Positions 17,381 through 27,272 of a DNA stretch of 64,000 nt are shown piece after piece (position 1 is the stretch's first letter; every line of letters begins with the position of its first letter). The position numbers were made by a program, and so were the translations under genes. The notes under the pieces are model-generated. The model had not been told where the DNA came from and did no database searches. It saw only the letters and a list, made by a program, of their open reading frames with translations. Source of the DNA: Mycobacterium sp. MFM001 (GTDB taxonomy: Bacteria > Actinomycetota > Actinomycetes > Mycobacteriales > Mycobacteriaceae); NCBI RefSeq assembly GCF_003402475.1, contig NZ_BFAB01000010.1, forward strand, positions 62,001 through 126,000, written 5' to 3'.

Positions 17381-18697
17381 TTAGGATTTCAGCGCTTCGG
17401 CCGCCGCATCGGCCCACTGCCGCCACTGCTCGGCGTTGGCTTTGGCCTCCTCGGCCTCTTTCTCGCGCCCGGCCGCCTCGGCCTTGGCGGCCTGGCGTTC
17501 GAACTGCTCGGCACGGGCCTTGAATTGCTCGGCGCGCGCCTGCGCCTGCGGATCGGCCCAGTCCGACTCGCCGGCCTCGCGCACCTTCTTCTCCACGGCG
17601 CGCAGCCGTCGCTCCAACTCGGCCGCGCGCTCCCGCGGCACCTTGCCGATCGCATCCCACTTCTCGGCGATCGTCCGCAGCGCTGCCCGGGCGGCCTCCA
17701 GATTGGAGGTGTCGATCTTTTCCGCCTCGGCCAGCAACGCCTCTTTGGCGGTGGCGTTGGCCCGCAGCTCGGCGTCGCGTTCGGCCGTCGCCGCGTTGCG
17801 CGCCTTGAAGAAAGTGTCCTGCGCGGCCTTGAAGCGGCGCCAGAGCGCGTCGTCGACGTCGCGCGCCGCCCTGCCCGCGCCCTTCCATTCGGTGAGCAGC
17901 TTGCGAAACTCGGCGCTCGTGGCGCTCCACTCGGTGGACTCGGACAGCTCTTCGGCCCGCTCGCACAGCCGCTCCTTGACCTCGCGGGCGCCGGCGCGCT
18001 CGCGGTCAAGCTCGGCGAAATGCGATCCGCGCCGCCGGTTGAACGTCTCCCGGGCCGCCGAATAGCGCTTCCACAGCGCGTCGTCGGTCTTGCGGTCCAG
18101 CCCGCTGATCGTCTTCCACTCGTCGAGAATCGCGCGCAGCCGATCCCCGGCGGCTTTCCACTGCGTCGAGTTGGCGGCCAGCTCCTCGGCTTCGGCCGCC
18201 AGCGCCTCCTTGCGGGCGGTCTGGGCGGCGCGGTGCTCCTCGCGGCGGGCGCGTTCCGCGGCGGCGACGGCGTCGGCGTGGTCGGCGATGGCGGCCAGCC
18301 GGGCGGCCAGCGCGTCGACGTCACCGAGCACACTCGCCGTCGGCAACGTCTCGGCCAGCGCAGCGGCGGTGGCTTTGATCTTGCGGGCGTCGCCGGTGCC
18401 CGACGCCAGCCGCTCCTCCATCAGCGCGACCTCGGTGCTCAGGTCGTCGAACCGCCGCCCGAAATGGGCGAATGCGGCCTCCGGGTCGCCGGCCTGCCAG
18501 GAGCCGATCACCCGCTCGCCGGAGGAGCTGATCAGCCACACGGTGCCGTCGGGGTCGACGCGGCCGAACCTGTGCGGATCGGTGGCCAGCGGCGCAATCA
18601 CGGGATGCGGAGACGGTCGCGGGGTGGGTCGGGGACCGGGACGCGGCCCTGGCCGGGGCACCGGCCTGGATTCGTTGCTGCGTGGCTCGTCGGCCAT
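17381..18697 (-). CDS. DUF349 coiled-coil protein, Rv2731-like
   Basis: A 438-aa cytoplasmic protein, mostly long helices and coiled coil, with Ala/Glu/Arg-rich sequence. An N-terminal Pro-Arg tract of short repeats ([15 protein letters not shown], about 15-29) precedes a small beta-rich region. DUF349 units follow, recognisable by WK-x-I/A-G...DDALW-R-A...F ([48 protein letters not shown]). Function is not established. The gene converges on the miaB operon, 3 bp away. Confidence 0.85.
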   Translation of the reverse strand: MADEPRSNESRPVPRPGPRPGPRPTPRPSPHPVIAPLATDPHRFGRVDPDGTVWLISSSGERVIGSWQAGDPEAAFAHFGRRFDDLSTEVALMEERLASGTGDARKIKATAAALAETLPTASVLGDVDALAARLAAIADHADAVAAAERARREEHRAAQTARKEALAAEAEELAANSTQWKAAGDRLRAILDEWKTISGLDRKTDDALWKRYSAARETFNRRRGSHFAELDRERAGAREVKERLCERAEELSESTEWSATSAEFRKLLTEWKGAGRAARDVDDALWRRFKAAQDTFFKARNAATAERDAELRANATAKEALLAEAEKIDTSNLEAARAALRTIAEKWDAIGKVPRERAAELERRLRAVEKKVREAGESDWADPQAQARAEQFKARAEQFERQAAKAEAAGREKEAEEAKANAEQWRQWADAAAEALKS

Positions 18698-18861
18698 CTA
18701 CCGTCACCTACCCCTTCGCGCGGGCTCATCCCGCGCACCTGCCGCGCATTGCGGCGCCGCCTGCCATACCTCCCGGAGATATCCCTAGGGGTTCCCCATC
18801 AGTATTGAAGCAGCTTGGTGGACGCCGCACCCCCACCTTTTCGTTGCCGGCCCATGACACA

Positions 18862-18875
18862 GTGGGTGTACCCAC
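18862..18875 (+). promoter_or_regulatory. Inverted repeat before the first permease copy
   Basis: GTGGGT-GT-ACCCAC is a perfect 6-bp inverted repeat, 21 bp before the ATG at 18897 and just before a GAGGGG ribosome site. It could be an operator or a small leader hairpin. The remainder of the gap 18698-18896 shows nothing recognisable. Confidence 0.35.
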
Positions 18876-18896
18876 CAGCCCGACGAGGGGATACCC

Positions 18897-19766
18897 ATGG
18901 CAGATGCAGACATCGCCAGTCTGCTTGCCCTGGGTGCGGCGCTGTTCATCGCGATAGGCGACGTCCTTCACCAGCGCTCGGCGCACGAGGTCACCGACGA
19001 ACCCGTCGGCAACATCGGCCTGTTCGCCAAATTACTGCGCGATCGGCGCTGGTGGCTGGGCAGCCTGATATCGGCGGGGGGCTTCGCGTTGCAGGCCGCC
19101 GCGCTCGGCTTGGGTTCGGTGCTGTTGGTGCAGGCGCTGCTGGTCAGCTCCCTGCTGTTTGCGCTGCTGGTCAGCGCGCGGCTATCCCGTCGCGCGGTGA
19201 CCCGCTGGGAGTGGGTGTGGGCGGCGCTGCTGGCGGGCGCGGTGGCGGTGATCGTCACGGTCGGCAACCCGCAGGCCGGGCAGTCGCGGGCGTCGTGGCA
19301 GACCTGGGCGTGGGTGGCCGCCGTGCTGGGGCCAGCGTTGGTGGCTTGTGTGCTCGGCGCCCGGGCGATCGGCGGCCGGGTGGCGGCGGTCCTGCTCGCC
19401 ATCGTGTCGGGTTCGCTGTGGGGCCTGTTCGCGGTGCTCACCAAGGGCGTCGTCGGCCAGATTCCGCACGGCGTCGGCGAGCTGCTGCGGACCCCCGAGC
19501 TCTACGCATGGGGGCTGGTCGCGCTGGCCGGCACCAGCTGGCAGCAGTCGGCATTCCGGGCCGGCGCGCTGACCGCGTCGCTGCCGACGATGACGGTCAC
19601 CGAGCCGGTCGTCGGGGCCGTGCTCGGCGTCGTCGTGCTCGGCGAGACGCTGCACACCGGGCGGGCCGGATTCGTCGCCCTGGCGGCCGCGGTGGTCGTG
19701 ATGGCTGCGGCCACGGTCGCGCTCGCCTACAGCGAGGCTGCCGCGACAGCGCCCCAGTCCGCTTAG
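18897..19766 (+). CDS. DMT-like permease, copy 1 of 3 (Rv2729c family)
   Basis: A 289-aa integral membrane protein with about nine or ten hydrophobic helices and the look of the drug/metabolite (EamA-like) transporter superfamily. It is the first of three tandem paralogues where M. tuberculosis has only Rv2729c (as recalled). Shared marks are GDV-x-QRSA-x-E-x-TD near the start, a central AVLTKGVV, and SLPTMTVTEPVVGAVLGV near the end. This copy has HQRSAHEVTDEPVGN, the most diverged start. ATG 18897 follows GAGGGG. The substrate is unknown. Confidence 0.85.
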   Translation: MADADIASLLALGAALFIAIGDVLHQRSAHEVTDEPVGNIGLFAKLLRDRRWWLGSLISAGGFALQAAALGLGSVLLVQALLVSSLLFALLVSARLSRRAVTRWEWVWAALLAGAVAVIVTVGNPQAGQSRASWQTWAWVAAVLGPALVACVLGARAIGGRVAAVLLAIVSGSLWGLFAVLTKGVVGQIPHGVGELLRTPELYAWGLVALAGTSWQQSAFRAGALTASLPTMTVTEPVVGAVLGVVVLGETLHTGRAGFVALAAAVVVMAAATVALAYSEAAATAPQSA

Positions 19767-19890
19767 TTATCAAGGCGCACAACGGATTTCGCTACAGCGA
19801 CACGCCCGGGCCGCGAATACCGCCCAGTGCCAGCGACTTTTGTGACACTGGCAGACAACAGCAAGCCGCACACCGCGAGGGGGTCCACCC

Positions 19891-20835
19891 ATCACGTATG
19901 TCGATATCGCGGCGGCGCTTGCGCTGGTCGCAGCACTGATCTCCGGGGTCGGGGACGTGATCCGCCAGCGCTCCGCGCAGGAGATCACCGACGAACCGGT
20001 CGGCCACGTCGAGTTGTTCCGCATGTCGCTGCGCGACACCCGCTGGTGGGTGGGCGGCGTCGCGGCCGCCGCCAGTTTCGGTCTGCAGGCCGTGGCACTG
20101 GCCCTGGGGTCGGTGGTGCTGGTGCAGGCGCTGCAGGTGACGGCGCTGCTGTTCGCGCTCCCGATCAACGCGCGGCTGACCGGCCAGCCGGTGACCCGCC
20201 GGGAGTGGATGTGGGCGGTGCTGCTGGCCGGCGCGGTGGCCGTCTTCGTGACCGTCGGCGATCCGGCTGCGGGCTATCAGCGCGCCTCGCTGGGCAGCTG
20301 GGCGGTGGTGGCCGCGGTGCTGGGCCCGGCGCTGGTGGTGTGCGTGCTCGCGGCGCGAGTATGCGCTGGCCCGGTCGCTGCGGCGCTGCTGGCGGTGGTG
20401 TCGGCCTCGTCGTGGGCGCTGTTCGCGGTACTGACCAAGGGTGTCGTCGACGTCCTGCCGAACGGCGTCGGGGCCCTGCTGCGGGCGCCGGAGCTTTACG
20501 CGTGGATCGCGGTCGCGTTGATTGGCACGGTGTTTCAGCAGTCGTCGTTTCGGGCCAGCGCCCTGACTGCCTCGTTGCCGACGATGACGGTGGCAGAGCC
20601 GGTGGTGGCCTCGGTGCTGGGGGTCACGCTGCTCGGCGAGACGCTCGACGCCGACGGCCCCGAGATGCTTGCCCTGGCGGCGTCGGTGGTCGTGGTGGTC
20701 GTGGCGACGGTCGCGCTGGCCCGCGGCGAGGCCGCGACCATGGCGGGCAGCGACGAAGCGCCGACCCGAACCGCTGGCCTCGCAGACGCCCCGGCAGTGG
20801 CGGCGGCCAGCGCCCCACTCGGCCCGACGCAATAG
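19891..20835 (+). CDS. DMT-like permease, copy 2 of 3, with a non-AUG start
   Basis: The second paralogue, 314 aa if begun at ATC 19891. No ATG, GTG or TTG exists in frame between the upstream region and GTG 19957, yet the frame from 19891 encodes TYVDIAAALALVAALISGVG. That is homologous to the first helix of copies 1 and 3. An AGGGGG ribosome site (about 19878-19883) sits 7 nt before ATC 19891. Either ATC is a rare start codon or an ATG has mutated and a shortened protein from GTG 19957 loses most of helix 1. The rest of the family pattern is intact. A CAGTGCCAG/CTGGCA stem lies in the gap before it. Confidence 0.75.
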   Translation: MTYVDIAAALALVAALISGVGDVIRQRSAQEITDEPVGHVELFRMSLRDTRWWVGGVAAAASFGLQAVALALGSVVLVQALQVTALLFALPINARLTGQPVTRREWMWAVLLAGAVAVFVTVGDPAAGYQRASLGSWAVVAAVLGPALVVCVLAARVCAGPVAAALLAVVSASSWALFAVLTKGVVDVLPNGVGALLRAPELYAWIAVALIGTVFQQSSFRASALTASLPTMTVAEPVVASVLGVTLLGETLDADGPEMLALAASVVVVVVATVALARGEAATMAGSDEAPTRTAGLADAPAVAAASAPLGPTQ

Positions 20836-20845
20836 AGTGGCAGCA

Positions 20846-21763
20846 ATGTGGAGGACCGATCTAGCAGCGCTGATCGCGCTGTGCGCCGCGCTGGCATCCG
20901 CGTTCGGGGATGTGATTCGTCAGCGCTCGGCGCAGGAGATCACCGACAAGCAGGTCGGCCACCTCGAGCTGTTCGGCATGTCGTTGCGCGACCCCCGCTG
21001 GTGGCTGGGCGGTATGGGCGCCGTCGCCAACTACGCGCTGCAGGCCGGGGCGCTGGCGTTGGCTTCGGTGATGTTGGTGACGTCCCTGCAGGTGACGGCG
21101 CTGCTGTTCGCCCTGCCGATCTACGCGCGGTTCACCGGCCACCGGGTCACCCGCTGGGAGTGGATGTGGGCGGCGGTGCTGGCGGTGGCGCTGGCCGTGG
21201 TCGTCATCGTCGGGGACCCGACCGTCGGCCATTCGCGGGCGTCGTTCGAAACGTGGATCGTGGTCGCGATCGTGATGGGCCCGGCTCTGGTCTTGTGCGT
21301 GCTGGGAGCGCGGATCTGGTCCGGCGGTCCCACGTCGGCGGTGCTGCTGGCGGTGGTGGCGGGTTCGTCGCTGGCGTTGTTCGCGGTGCTGACCAAGGGT
21401 GTCGTCGAGGTGCTCGAAGGCGGCTTCGGGGCGGTGCTGCGGACACCCGAGTTCTACGCCTGGATACCGTCTGCGCTGGCCGGCATGATCTTTCAGCAGT
21501 CGGCGTTTAGAGCGGGCGCGCTGACCGCGTCGCTGCCGACGATCACCGTGGCCAAGCCCGTCGTGGCCTCGGCGCTCGGTGTCACCGTGCTCGGCGAGTC
21601 CCTGCGGATCGACGGCGCCGAAGGCTTCGTGCTGACCGCGGCCGTCGCGATGGTCATCGTCGCGACGGTGGCGCTGGCCCGCGGCGAGGCCGCCACCATT
21701 GCCGCCGGCGCCGGCCGGGACGTGACGAGCGCTCGCGAGTCCACGGCGTCCGTGGGGCGCTAA
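20846..21763 (+). CDS. DMT-like permease, copy 3 of 3
   Basis: The third paralogue, 305 aa, with MWRTDLAALIALCAALASAF as first helix and the same landmarks: GDVIRQRSAQEITD, AVLTKGVVEV, SLPTITVAKPVVASALGV. It is closer to copy 2 than to copy 1 (both have IRQRSAQEITD and LELF/VELF-x-MSLRD-x-RWW). It starts at ATG 20846, 10 bp after copy 2 stops. The next gene starts 1 nt after its stop. Confidence 0.85.
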   Translation: MWRTDLAALIALCAALASAFGDVIRQRSAQEITDKQVGHLELFGMSLRDPRWWLGGMGAVANYALQAGALALASVMLVTSLQVTALLFALPIYARFTGHRVTRWEWMWAAVLAVALAVVVIVGDPTVGHSRASFETWIVVAIVMGPALVLCVLGARIWSGGPTSAVLLAVVAGSSLALFAVLTKGVVEVLEGGFGAVLRTPEFYAWIPSALAGMIFQQSAFRAGALTASLPTITVAKPVVASALGVTVLGESLRIDGAEGFVLTAAVAMVIVATVALARGEAATIAAGAGRDVTSARESTASVGR

Positions 21764-21764
21764 C

Positions 21765-22451
21765 GTGCTGGGCGCTATTGCGATCATTCCGTCGGCGCCG
21801 GTGCTGGTCCCCCAGCTGGCCGGGGCCGCGGCCGTCGAGGTGGCCGACGTCCGGGCGGCGGTGATCGCCGCGGCCGCCGCGCTGCCCCCGCGGTGGGTTG
21901 CGGTCGGAGTGGGCGCGACGGACGCCGTGTTCGGCCCGGAAAGTGTCGGCACGTTCGCGGGTTTCGGCGCCGACGTTCCGGTGCTGTTGGGGCCCGACGC
22001 TGCCGGCGCGCCAACCGAGTTGCCCCTGTGCGCGTTGTTCACCGGCTGGGTGCGCGGGCAGGCGCAGCCCGACGCGCGCGCCCAGGTGCGGGTCTACTCC
22101 GCCGGTCTCGGCGCCGACGCGGCGCGGGATTGCGGACGGCAACTGCGGGCCGAGCTCGAGCAGGCAGCCGACCCGGTCGGCGTGCTGGTCCTCGCCGACG
22201 GCGCCAACACCCTGACCGCCGCTGCGCCCGGCGGCCACCACCCCGACGACGTCGACGTCCAGCGTGCGCTCGACGAGGCGCTGGCCACCGGCGACCTCGC
22301 CGCGTTGGGTGCGTTGCCGGAGCGGGTCGTCGGCCGGGTGGCGTTCCAGGTGCTGGCGGGCCTCGCCGAGCCGGCGCCGCGATCGGCCAAGGAGCTCTAC
22401 CGCGGGGCGCCCTACGGGGTGGGCTACTTCGCCGGCGTCTGGCAGCCGTGA
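21765..22451 (+). CDS. Class III extradiol dioxygenase B-like protein, Rv2728c-like
   Basis: A 228-aa Ala-rich soluble protein. The start [19 protein letters not shown] and the GVGATD loop fit the class III extradiol dioxygenase B-subunit-like fold found beside miaA in actinobacteria. I do not see a complete metal-binding His/Glu set, so catalysis is doubtful. GTG 21765 follows the permease stop by 1 nt. The end overlaps miaA as GTGA. Function is unknown. Confidence 0.75.
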   Translation: MLGAIAIIPSAPVLVPQLAGAAAVEVADVRAAVIAAAAALPPRWVAVGVGATDAVFGPESVGTFAGFGADVPVLLGPDAAGAPTELPLCALFTGWVRGQAQPDARAQVRVYSAGLGADAARDCGRQLRAELEQAADPVGVLVLADGANTLTAAAPGGHHPDDVDVQRALDEALATGDLAALGALPERVVGRVAFQVLAGLAEPAPRSAKELYRGAPYGVGYFAGVWQP

Positions 22452-23350
22452 GGCCGCTGGCGATCGTCGGGCCGACAGGCACCGGCAAATCGCAGTTGGC
22501 GCTGGACGTCGCCGAGCGGCTCGGCGGGCAGATCGTGAACGCCGACGCGATGCAGCTCTACCGCGGAATGGACATCGGCACCGCGAAACTGCCTGTGGCA
22601 CAACGCCGCGGCATCCCGCACCATCAGCTCGACGTCCTCGACGTCAGGCAAACCGCGACCGTCGCCCGCTACCAGCAGGCGGCCGCCGCCGACGTCGAGG
22701 CCGTGATGGCCGGGGGAGCGGTGCCGGTCATCGTCGGCGGGTCGATGCTCTACGTCCAGTCGCTGCTCGACGACTGGTCGTTCCCCGCGACCGACCCGGC
22801 GGTGCGAGCCCGCTGGGAGCAGCGGCTGGCCGAGGTCGGAGTGGCCTCGTTGCATGCCGAGCTCGCGGGCCGCGATCCCGCCGCGGCCGCGTCGATCCTG
22901 CCGTCGGACGGCCGGCGCATCGTGCGGGCGCTGGAGGTGCTGGAGCTCACCGGGCAGCCGTTCGCGGCGTCGGCGCCGGACATCGGTACACCTCGATGGG
23001 ACACCGCGATCATCGGATTGGATTGCGACACAGAGCTTCTCGACGAGCGACTGGCCCGGCGCACCGACGCGATGTTCGAGCAGGGCCTGGTCGGCGAAGT
23101 CGTCGAGTTACTGGACTGCGGGCTGCGCGACGGCGTCACAGCGTCCCGGGCACTGGGCTACGCGCAGGTGATCGCCGACCTCGACGCGGGCGGCAGCGGC
23201 GATGGTGCGCGGGAACCGACGTTCGTCGCGACCCGCCGCTATGTGCGACGGCAGCGGTCCTGGTTTCGCCGCGACCACCGCATCCACTGGCTCGACGCGA
23301 CCGCCGGCACCGTCGACGACGCGATACGGGCCTGGCGGCACGTATCCTGA
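22448..23350 (+). CDS. miaA: MiaA, tRNA dimethylallyltransferase
   Basis: Transfers a dimethylallyl group to the N6 of A37 in tRNAs reading UNN codons, making i6A, the substrate of MiaB. The protein has 300 aa. The P-loop is GPTGTGKS at 8-15, followed by [17 protein letters not shown], the family's tRNA/substrate loop. [15 protein letters not shown] is also typical. GTG 22448 overlaps the previous stop as GTGA. The C-terminal [17 protein letters not shown] is characteristic. Confidence 0.96.
   Translation: MRPLAIVGPTGTGKSQLALDVAERLGGQIVNADAMQLYRGMDIGTAKLPVAQRRGIPHHQLDVLDVRQTATVARYQQAAAADVEAVMAGGAVPVIVGGSMLYVQSLLDDWSFPATDPAVRARWEQRLAEVGVASLHAELAGRDPAAAASILPSDGRRIVRALEVLELTGQPFAASAPDIGTPRWDTAIIGLDCDTELLDERLARRTDAMFEQGLVGEVVELLDCGLRDGVTASRALGYAQVIADLDAGGSGDGAREPTFVATRRYVRRQRSWFRRDHRIHWLDATAGTVDDAIRAWRHVS
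23343..23348 (+). promoter_or_regulatory. -10 element (TATCCT) for leaderless dapF
   Basis: TATCCT at the end of miaA lies 6 nt before the dapF GTG, suggesting an internal promoter in the operon. Confidence 0.4.
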
Positions 23351-23354
23351 GCTG

Positions 23355-24227
23355 GTGAATTTCGCCAAGGGCCACGGCACGCAGAACGATTTCGTGCTGT
23401 TGCCCGACGTGCACGCCGAGCTGGCGCTGAGCCCGGCGGCCGTTGCCGCGTTGTGCGACCGGCGCCGCGGGCTCGGCGCCGACGGGGTGCTGCGGGTCAC
23501 CACCGCCGGCGCCGCGCTGGCGGCCGGAGTGCTCGATCGGCTGCCCGACGGCGTCGACGCCGGCGACTGGTACATGGACTACCGCAACGCCGACGGCTCG
23601 GTCGCCCAGATGTGCGGCAACGGCGTCCGGGTGTTCGCGCATTACCTGCGGGTCAGCGGGCTGGAGTCGCGCGACGACTTCGTCGTCGGATCGTTGGCCG
23701 GCCCGCGGCCCGTGAGAATGCACCACGTCGGCCCGGTCTACGCCGACGTCACCGTCGACATGGGCAAGGCCAACCGGCTCGGCACCGGGGAAGCCGTCGT
23801 CGGTGGTCACCGGTTCGCGGGCATCGCGGTCGACGTCGGCAACCCGCACCTGGCGTGCGTGGACGCCGACCTGACCGCCGAATCCTTGGCTGCGCTGGAT
23901 GTCGCCGCGCCGGTGAGCTTCGACACCGCCCAGTTCCCGGACGGCGTCAACGTCGAAGTGCTGACGGCGCCCGCCGACGGCGCGGTCACCATGCGGGTGC
24001 ACGAGCGCGGGGTGGGCGAAACCCGCTCGTGCGGCACCGGGACCGTCGCCGCCGCCGTCGCCGCGCTGGCCCACACCGGCCTGGCCACCGGCACGCTGAC
24101 CGTCCGGGTGCCCGGCGGCGAGGTCGTCGTCACCGTCACCGAGGCCACCAGCTACCTGCGCGGGCCGTCGGTGCTGGTGGCCCGCGGCGACCTCAGCGAG
24201 GAATGGTGGCGTGCCGAGCAGCGTTAA
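23355..24227 (+). CDS. dapF: Diaminopimelate epimerase
   Basis: Converts LL- to meso-diaminopimelate for lysine and peptidoglycan synthesis by a two-base cysteine mechanism. The protein has 290 aa. Catalytic Cys87 sits in [10 protein letters not shown] and Cys226 in ETRSCGTGT, at the positions I recall for the M. tuberculosis enzyme. The N-terminal [11 protein letters not shown] motif is standard. The GTG start lies 4 nt after the miaA stop. Confidence 0.97.
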   Translation: MNFAKGHGTQNDFVLLPDVHAELALSPAAVAALCDRRRGLGADGVLRVTTAGAALAAGVLDRLPDGVDAGDWYMDYRNADGSVAQMCGNGVRVFAHYLRVSGLESRDDFVVGSLAGPRPVRMHHVGPVYADVTVDMGKANRLGTGEAVVGGHRFAGIAVDVGNPHLACVDADLTAESLAALDVAAPVSFDTAQFPDGVNVEVLTAPADGAVTMRVHERGVGETRSCGTGTVAAAVAALAHTGLATGTLTVRVPGGEVVVTVTEATSYLRGPSVLVARGDLSEEWWRAEQR

Positions 24228-24272
24228 TTGGGATGCGTGCCGCCGTCGAAGCGGGCACCATCGTTATTACCT

Positions 24273-25697
24273 ATGACTGAATTTCCCGAACTCACGCCCA
24301 GCGCTGGCGAATTGGCGCTCGACGACCGCTCGGCGCTGCGACGTGTCGCCGGGCTGTCCACCGAACTCGCCGACATCTCCGAGGTCGAGTACCGCCAGCT
24401 GCGCCTGGAGCGGGTCGTGCTCGTCGGCGTGTGGACCGACGGCAGCGCCGCCGACGCCGAGGCCAGCCTCGCCGAGTTGGCCGCGCTGGCCGAAACCGCC
24501 GGTTCCCAGGTGCTCGAAGGCATGATCCAGCGCCGCGACAAGCCTGACGCGTCGACCTACATCGGCTCGGGCAAGGCCCAGGAGCTGCGCGAGGTGGTGC
24601 TGGCGACCGGCGCGGACACGGTGATCTGCGACGGCGAGCTGTCCCCGGCGCAGCTGACCGCGCTGGAGAAGGCCGTCAAGGTCAAGGTCGTCGACCGCAC
24701 CGCGCTGATCCTCGACATCTTCGCCCAGCACGCCACAAGTCGTGAAGGCAAGGCGCAGGTGACGCTGGCGCAGATGGAATACATGCTGCCGCGGCTGCGC
24801 GGCTGGGGTGAGTCGATGTCCCGGCAGGCCGGTGGCCGCGCCGGCGGCAGCGGCGGCGGAGTGGGTCTGCGTGGCCCCGGTGAGACGAAGATCGAAACCG
24901 ACCGGCGCCGTATCCGCGAGCGAATGTCGCGGCTGCGCCGTGAGATCAAGGCGATGAAGCAGGTCCGCGACACTCAGCGCAGCCGCCGGCTGCACAGCGA
25001 CGTGCCGTCCATCGCGATCGTCGGCTACACCAACGCCGGCAAGTCCAGCTTGCTCAACGCGCTGACCGGCGCCGGGGTGCTGGTGCAGGACGCGCTGTTC
25101 GCCACGCTCGAACCCACCACGCGCCGTGGACAATTCGACGACGGACGGCCGTTCGTGGTCAGCGACACGGTCGGTTTCGTGCGGCATCTGCCCACCCAGC
25201 TGGTCGAGGCGTTCCGCTCGACGCTGGAAGAGGTCGTCGACGCCGACCTGCTGGTGCATGTGGTCGACGGCTCCGACGTCAACCCGCTGGCCCAGATCAA
25301 CGCAGTGCGCCAGGTGATCTCCGAGGTGATCGCCGACCATCACGGCAACCCCGCGCCGGAGCTGATCGTGGTCAACAAAGTCGACGCCGCAAGCGATTTG
25401 GCGCTGGCCAAGCTGCGCCGCGCACTGCCGGGCGCGCTGTTCGTCTCCGCGCGCACCGGAGAGGGCATCGACGCGCTGCGCCGGCGGATGGCCGAGCTGG
25501 CCGCCCCCACAGACACTGCCGTCGACGTCGTGATCCCGTACGACCGTGGCGATCTGGTGTCGCGCGTGCACGCCGACGGGCGGGTGCAGCAGACCGAGCA
25601 CAACAGCGACGGCACCCGCATCAGGGCCCGCGTTCCGGTGGCGCTGGCCGCCAGTCTGCGGGAATTCTCGGCAAACGGCGATCAATCAGACGTATAG
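24273..25697 (+). CDS. hflX: HflX, ribosome-splitting GTPase
   Basis: A GTPase that splits stalled 70S ribosomes under heat or drug stress. The protein has 474 aa. The N-terminal HflX domain contains YIGSGK and DGELSPAQ. A Gly-rich linker GGRAGGSGGGVGLRGPGETK leads into the coiled segment (ETDRRRIRERM). The G domain has GYTNAGKSSLLNAL (G1), DTVGFVRHLP (G3) and NKVD (G4). ATG 24273 is preferred to the in-frame upstream start at 24228, since conserved sequence begins after it. Confidence 0.94.
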   Translation: MTEFPELTPSAGELALDDRSALRRVAGLSTELADISEVEYRQLRLERVVLVGVWTDGSAADAEASLAELAALAETAGSQVLEGMIQRRDKPDASTYIGSGKAQELREVVLATGADTVICDGELSPAQLTALEKAVKVKVVDRTALILDIFAQHATSREGKAQVTLAQMEYMLPRLRGWGESMSRQAGGRAGGSGGGVGLRGPGETKIETDRRRIRERMSRLRREIKAMKQVRDTQRSRRLHSDVPSIAIVGYTNAGKSSLLNALTGAGVLVQDALFATLEPTTRRGQFDDGRPFVVSDTVGFVRHLPTQLVEAFRSTLEEVVDADLLVHVVDGSDVNPLAQINAVRQVISEVIADHHGNPAPELIVVNKVDAASDLALAKLRRALPGALFVSARTGEGIDALRRRMAELAAPTDTAVDVVIPYDRGDLVSRVHADGRVQQTEHNSDGTRIRARVPVALAASLREFSANGDQSDV

Positions 25698-25955
25698 CAT
25701 TGTGCTGGAATAACTTTCGCCTGCGTGGGGATGGGCGGACGAGCAGATCCCAAACATGCGGTATGCTGTGAGCCGAACGTTGGTGTCACGAGGAATGACG
25801 CCAATACGTCGTGGAACGCCCCAGTGCATCCGCACAAGCTCTTCTCGCGGCGATCGATTTTGCCGACCGGCAATCTCGCCCCCTGTGTGCGCTTGCGCCG
25901 CTTGACATCTCGTCGCGGCAGCTCGCACAACCAATGCCTGAAAGGCACTCAAGCA
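25698..25955 (+). promoter_or_regulatory. 258-nt leader region of the DEAD-box helicase gene
   Basis: No gene is visible here. A TATGCT (about 25762-25767) in GCGGTATGCTGTGAG may be a -10 element, leaving about 180 nt of 5' leader. Long structured leaders are common before cold-shock RNA helicase genes, so post-transcriptional control is possible. I could not assign a known riboswitch. Confidence 0.3.
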
Positions 25956-27245
25956 ATGACGACATCCTTCGCCGATCTCGGCGTGCCCACACCACTTGTC
26001 CAGGCGCTCGCCGCCCGTGGTGTCACGACGCCGTTTCCGATTCAGGCCAACACCCTTGCCGACACACTGGCCGGCCGTGACGTGCTTGGCCGCGGCAAAA
26101 CCGGCAGCGGCAAGACCCTGGCCTTCTCGCTTCCGCTGGTGAGCCGGCTCGCCGACGCCACGCGACGCCCGTCGCGCCCCTCAGGCCTGGTGCTGGCGCC
26201 GACGCGCGAACTGGCCACCCAGATCTGCGAGGCGCTCGAACCGCTGGCCGCGGCCTACGGGCTGAAGGTCACCACGATCTTCGGTGGCATCCCGCAGGCC
26301 CGCCAGGTGGCCGCGCTCAAGAGCGGTGTCGACATCGTGGTGGCCTGCCCCGGACGGCTCGAAGACCTGATGAAACAGCGTCTGGTCAGCCTGGACGCCG
26401 TCGAGATCACTGTGCTCGACGAGGCCGACCACATGGCGGACCTCGGCTTTTTGCCCGGCGTCACCCGCATCCTGGCGGCGACCCCGGCCGGCGGCCAGCG
26501 GCTGCTGTTCTCCGCGACGCTGGACAACGGCGTGGACAAGCTGGTCAAACGTTTCCTGCGCCACCCGGTGTCGCACTCCGTCGACGAGGTCAGCGCGCCG
26601 CCGGCGGCGATGACCCACCACGTGTTCCACGTCTCCGGCGCCGGCGACAAAAAGGAACTCGTGCACCGGCTGGCCTCCGGCGCCGGCCGCCGCATCCTGT
26701 TCATGCGAACCAAGCACCAAGCCCGCAAGCTCGCCAGGCAGCTCACCGAATCCGGCGTGCCCGCGGTCGACCTGCACGGCAACCTGTCCCAGCCTGCGCG
26801 GGACCGCAACCTCGCCGCGTTCGCCGCGGGGCGGGCGCGCGTCCTGGTCGCCACCGACATCGCCGCGCGCGGTATGCACGTCGACGACGTCGAGCTGGTG
26901 GTGCACGTCGATCCGCCCGCGGAGCACAAGGCGTACCTGCACCGATCCGGTCGCACGGCACGGGCCGGCAGCGCGGGCGACGTGGTCACCGTCGTGCTGC
27001 CCGAGCAGCGCGACGACACCCGGCGATTGCTGCGCAAGGCCGGAATCACCGTGACGCCGCAGCTGGTGGCGCCCGACTCGGCGCCGGTGCGGGCACTCGC
27101 CGGCGAGCTCGCGCCGCTTCGCCGTCCGGCCGGCCATGACCACCCGGTTGGGCGTTCCCGCCAGCAGCGACGCGGTCCCGGCGGACAAAGTCCCCGGCAG
27201 CACAGCCGCCGCAGGGCCCGTCGTCCCCAACAGATCACCGGCTGA
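25956..27245 (+). CDS. DEAD-box ATP-dependent RNA helicase
   Basis: A 429-aa RNA helicase of the RhlE/CsdA-like group, acting in RNA remodelling and ribosome assembly, often cold induced. All motifs are visible: Q-motif PFPIQ, GRGKTGSGKT (I), PTRELA (Ia), PGRLEDL (Ib), DEAD in VLDEADHM (II), LFSATLD (III), ATDIAARGMHVDD (V) and HRSGRTARAG (VI). The C-terminal tail is basic (RSRQQRRGPGGQSPRQHS), suited to RNA binding. As recalled, M. tuberculosis has no helicase between hflX and fadE20, so this is lineage variable. Confidence 0.93.
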   Translation: MTTSFADLGVPTPLVQALAARGVTTPFPIQANTLADTLAGRDVLGRGKTGSGKTLAFSLPLVSRLADATRRPSRPSGLVLAPTRELATQICEALEPLAAAYGLKVTTIFGGIPQARQVAALKSGVDIVVACPGRLEDLMKQRLVSLDAVEITVLDEADHMADLGFLPGVTRILAATPAGGQRLLFSATLDNGVDKLVKRFLRHPVSHSVDEVSAPPAAMTHHVFHVSGAGDKKELVHRLASGAGRRILFMRTKHQARKLARQLTESGVPAVDLHGNLSQPARDRNLAAFAAGRARVLVATDIAARGMHVDDVELVVHVDPPAEHKAYLHRSGRTARAGSAGDVVTVVLPEQRDDTRRLLRKAGITVTPQLVAPDSAPVRALAGELAPLRRPAGHDHPVGRSRQQRRGPGGQSPRQHSRRRARRPQQITG

Positions 27246-27272
27246 CGCCCGGCGGCAAGCCCGCCGCCGCCG

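Noticed and set aside
18698-18896. A homologue of the small M. tuberculosis gene Rv2730
   Set aside because: No frame here resembles a conserved protein.
25765-25795. TGTGA...TCACG as a CRP site in the helicase leader
   Set aside because: The half-sites are 14 bp apart instead of 6.
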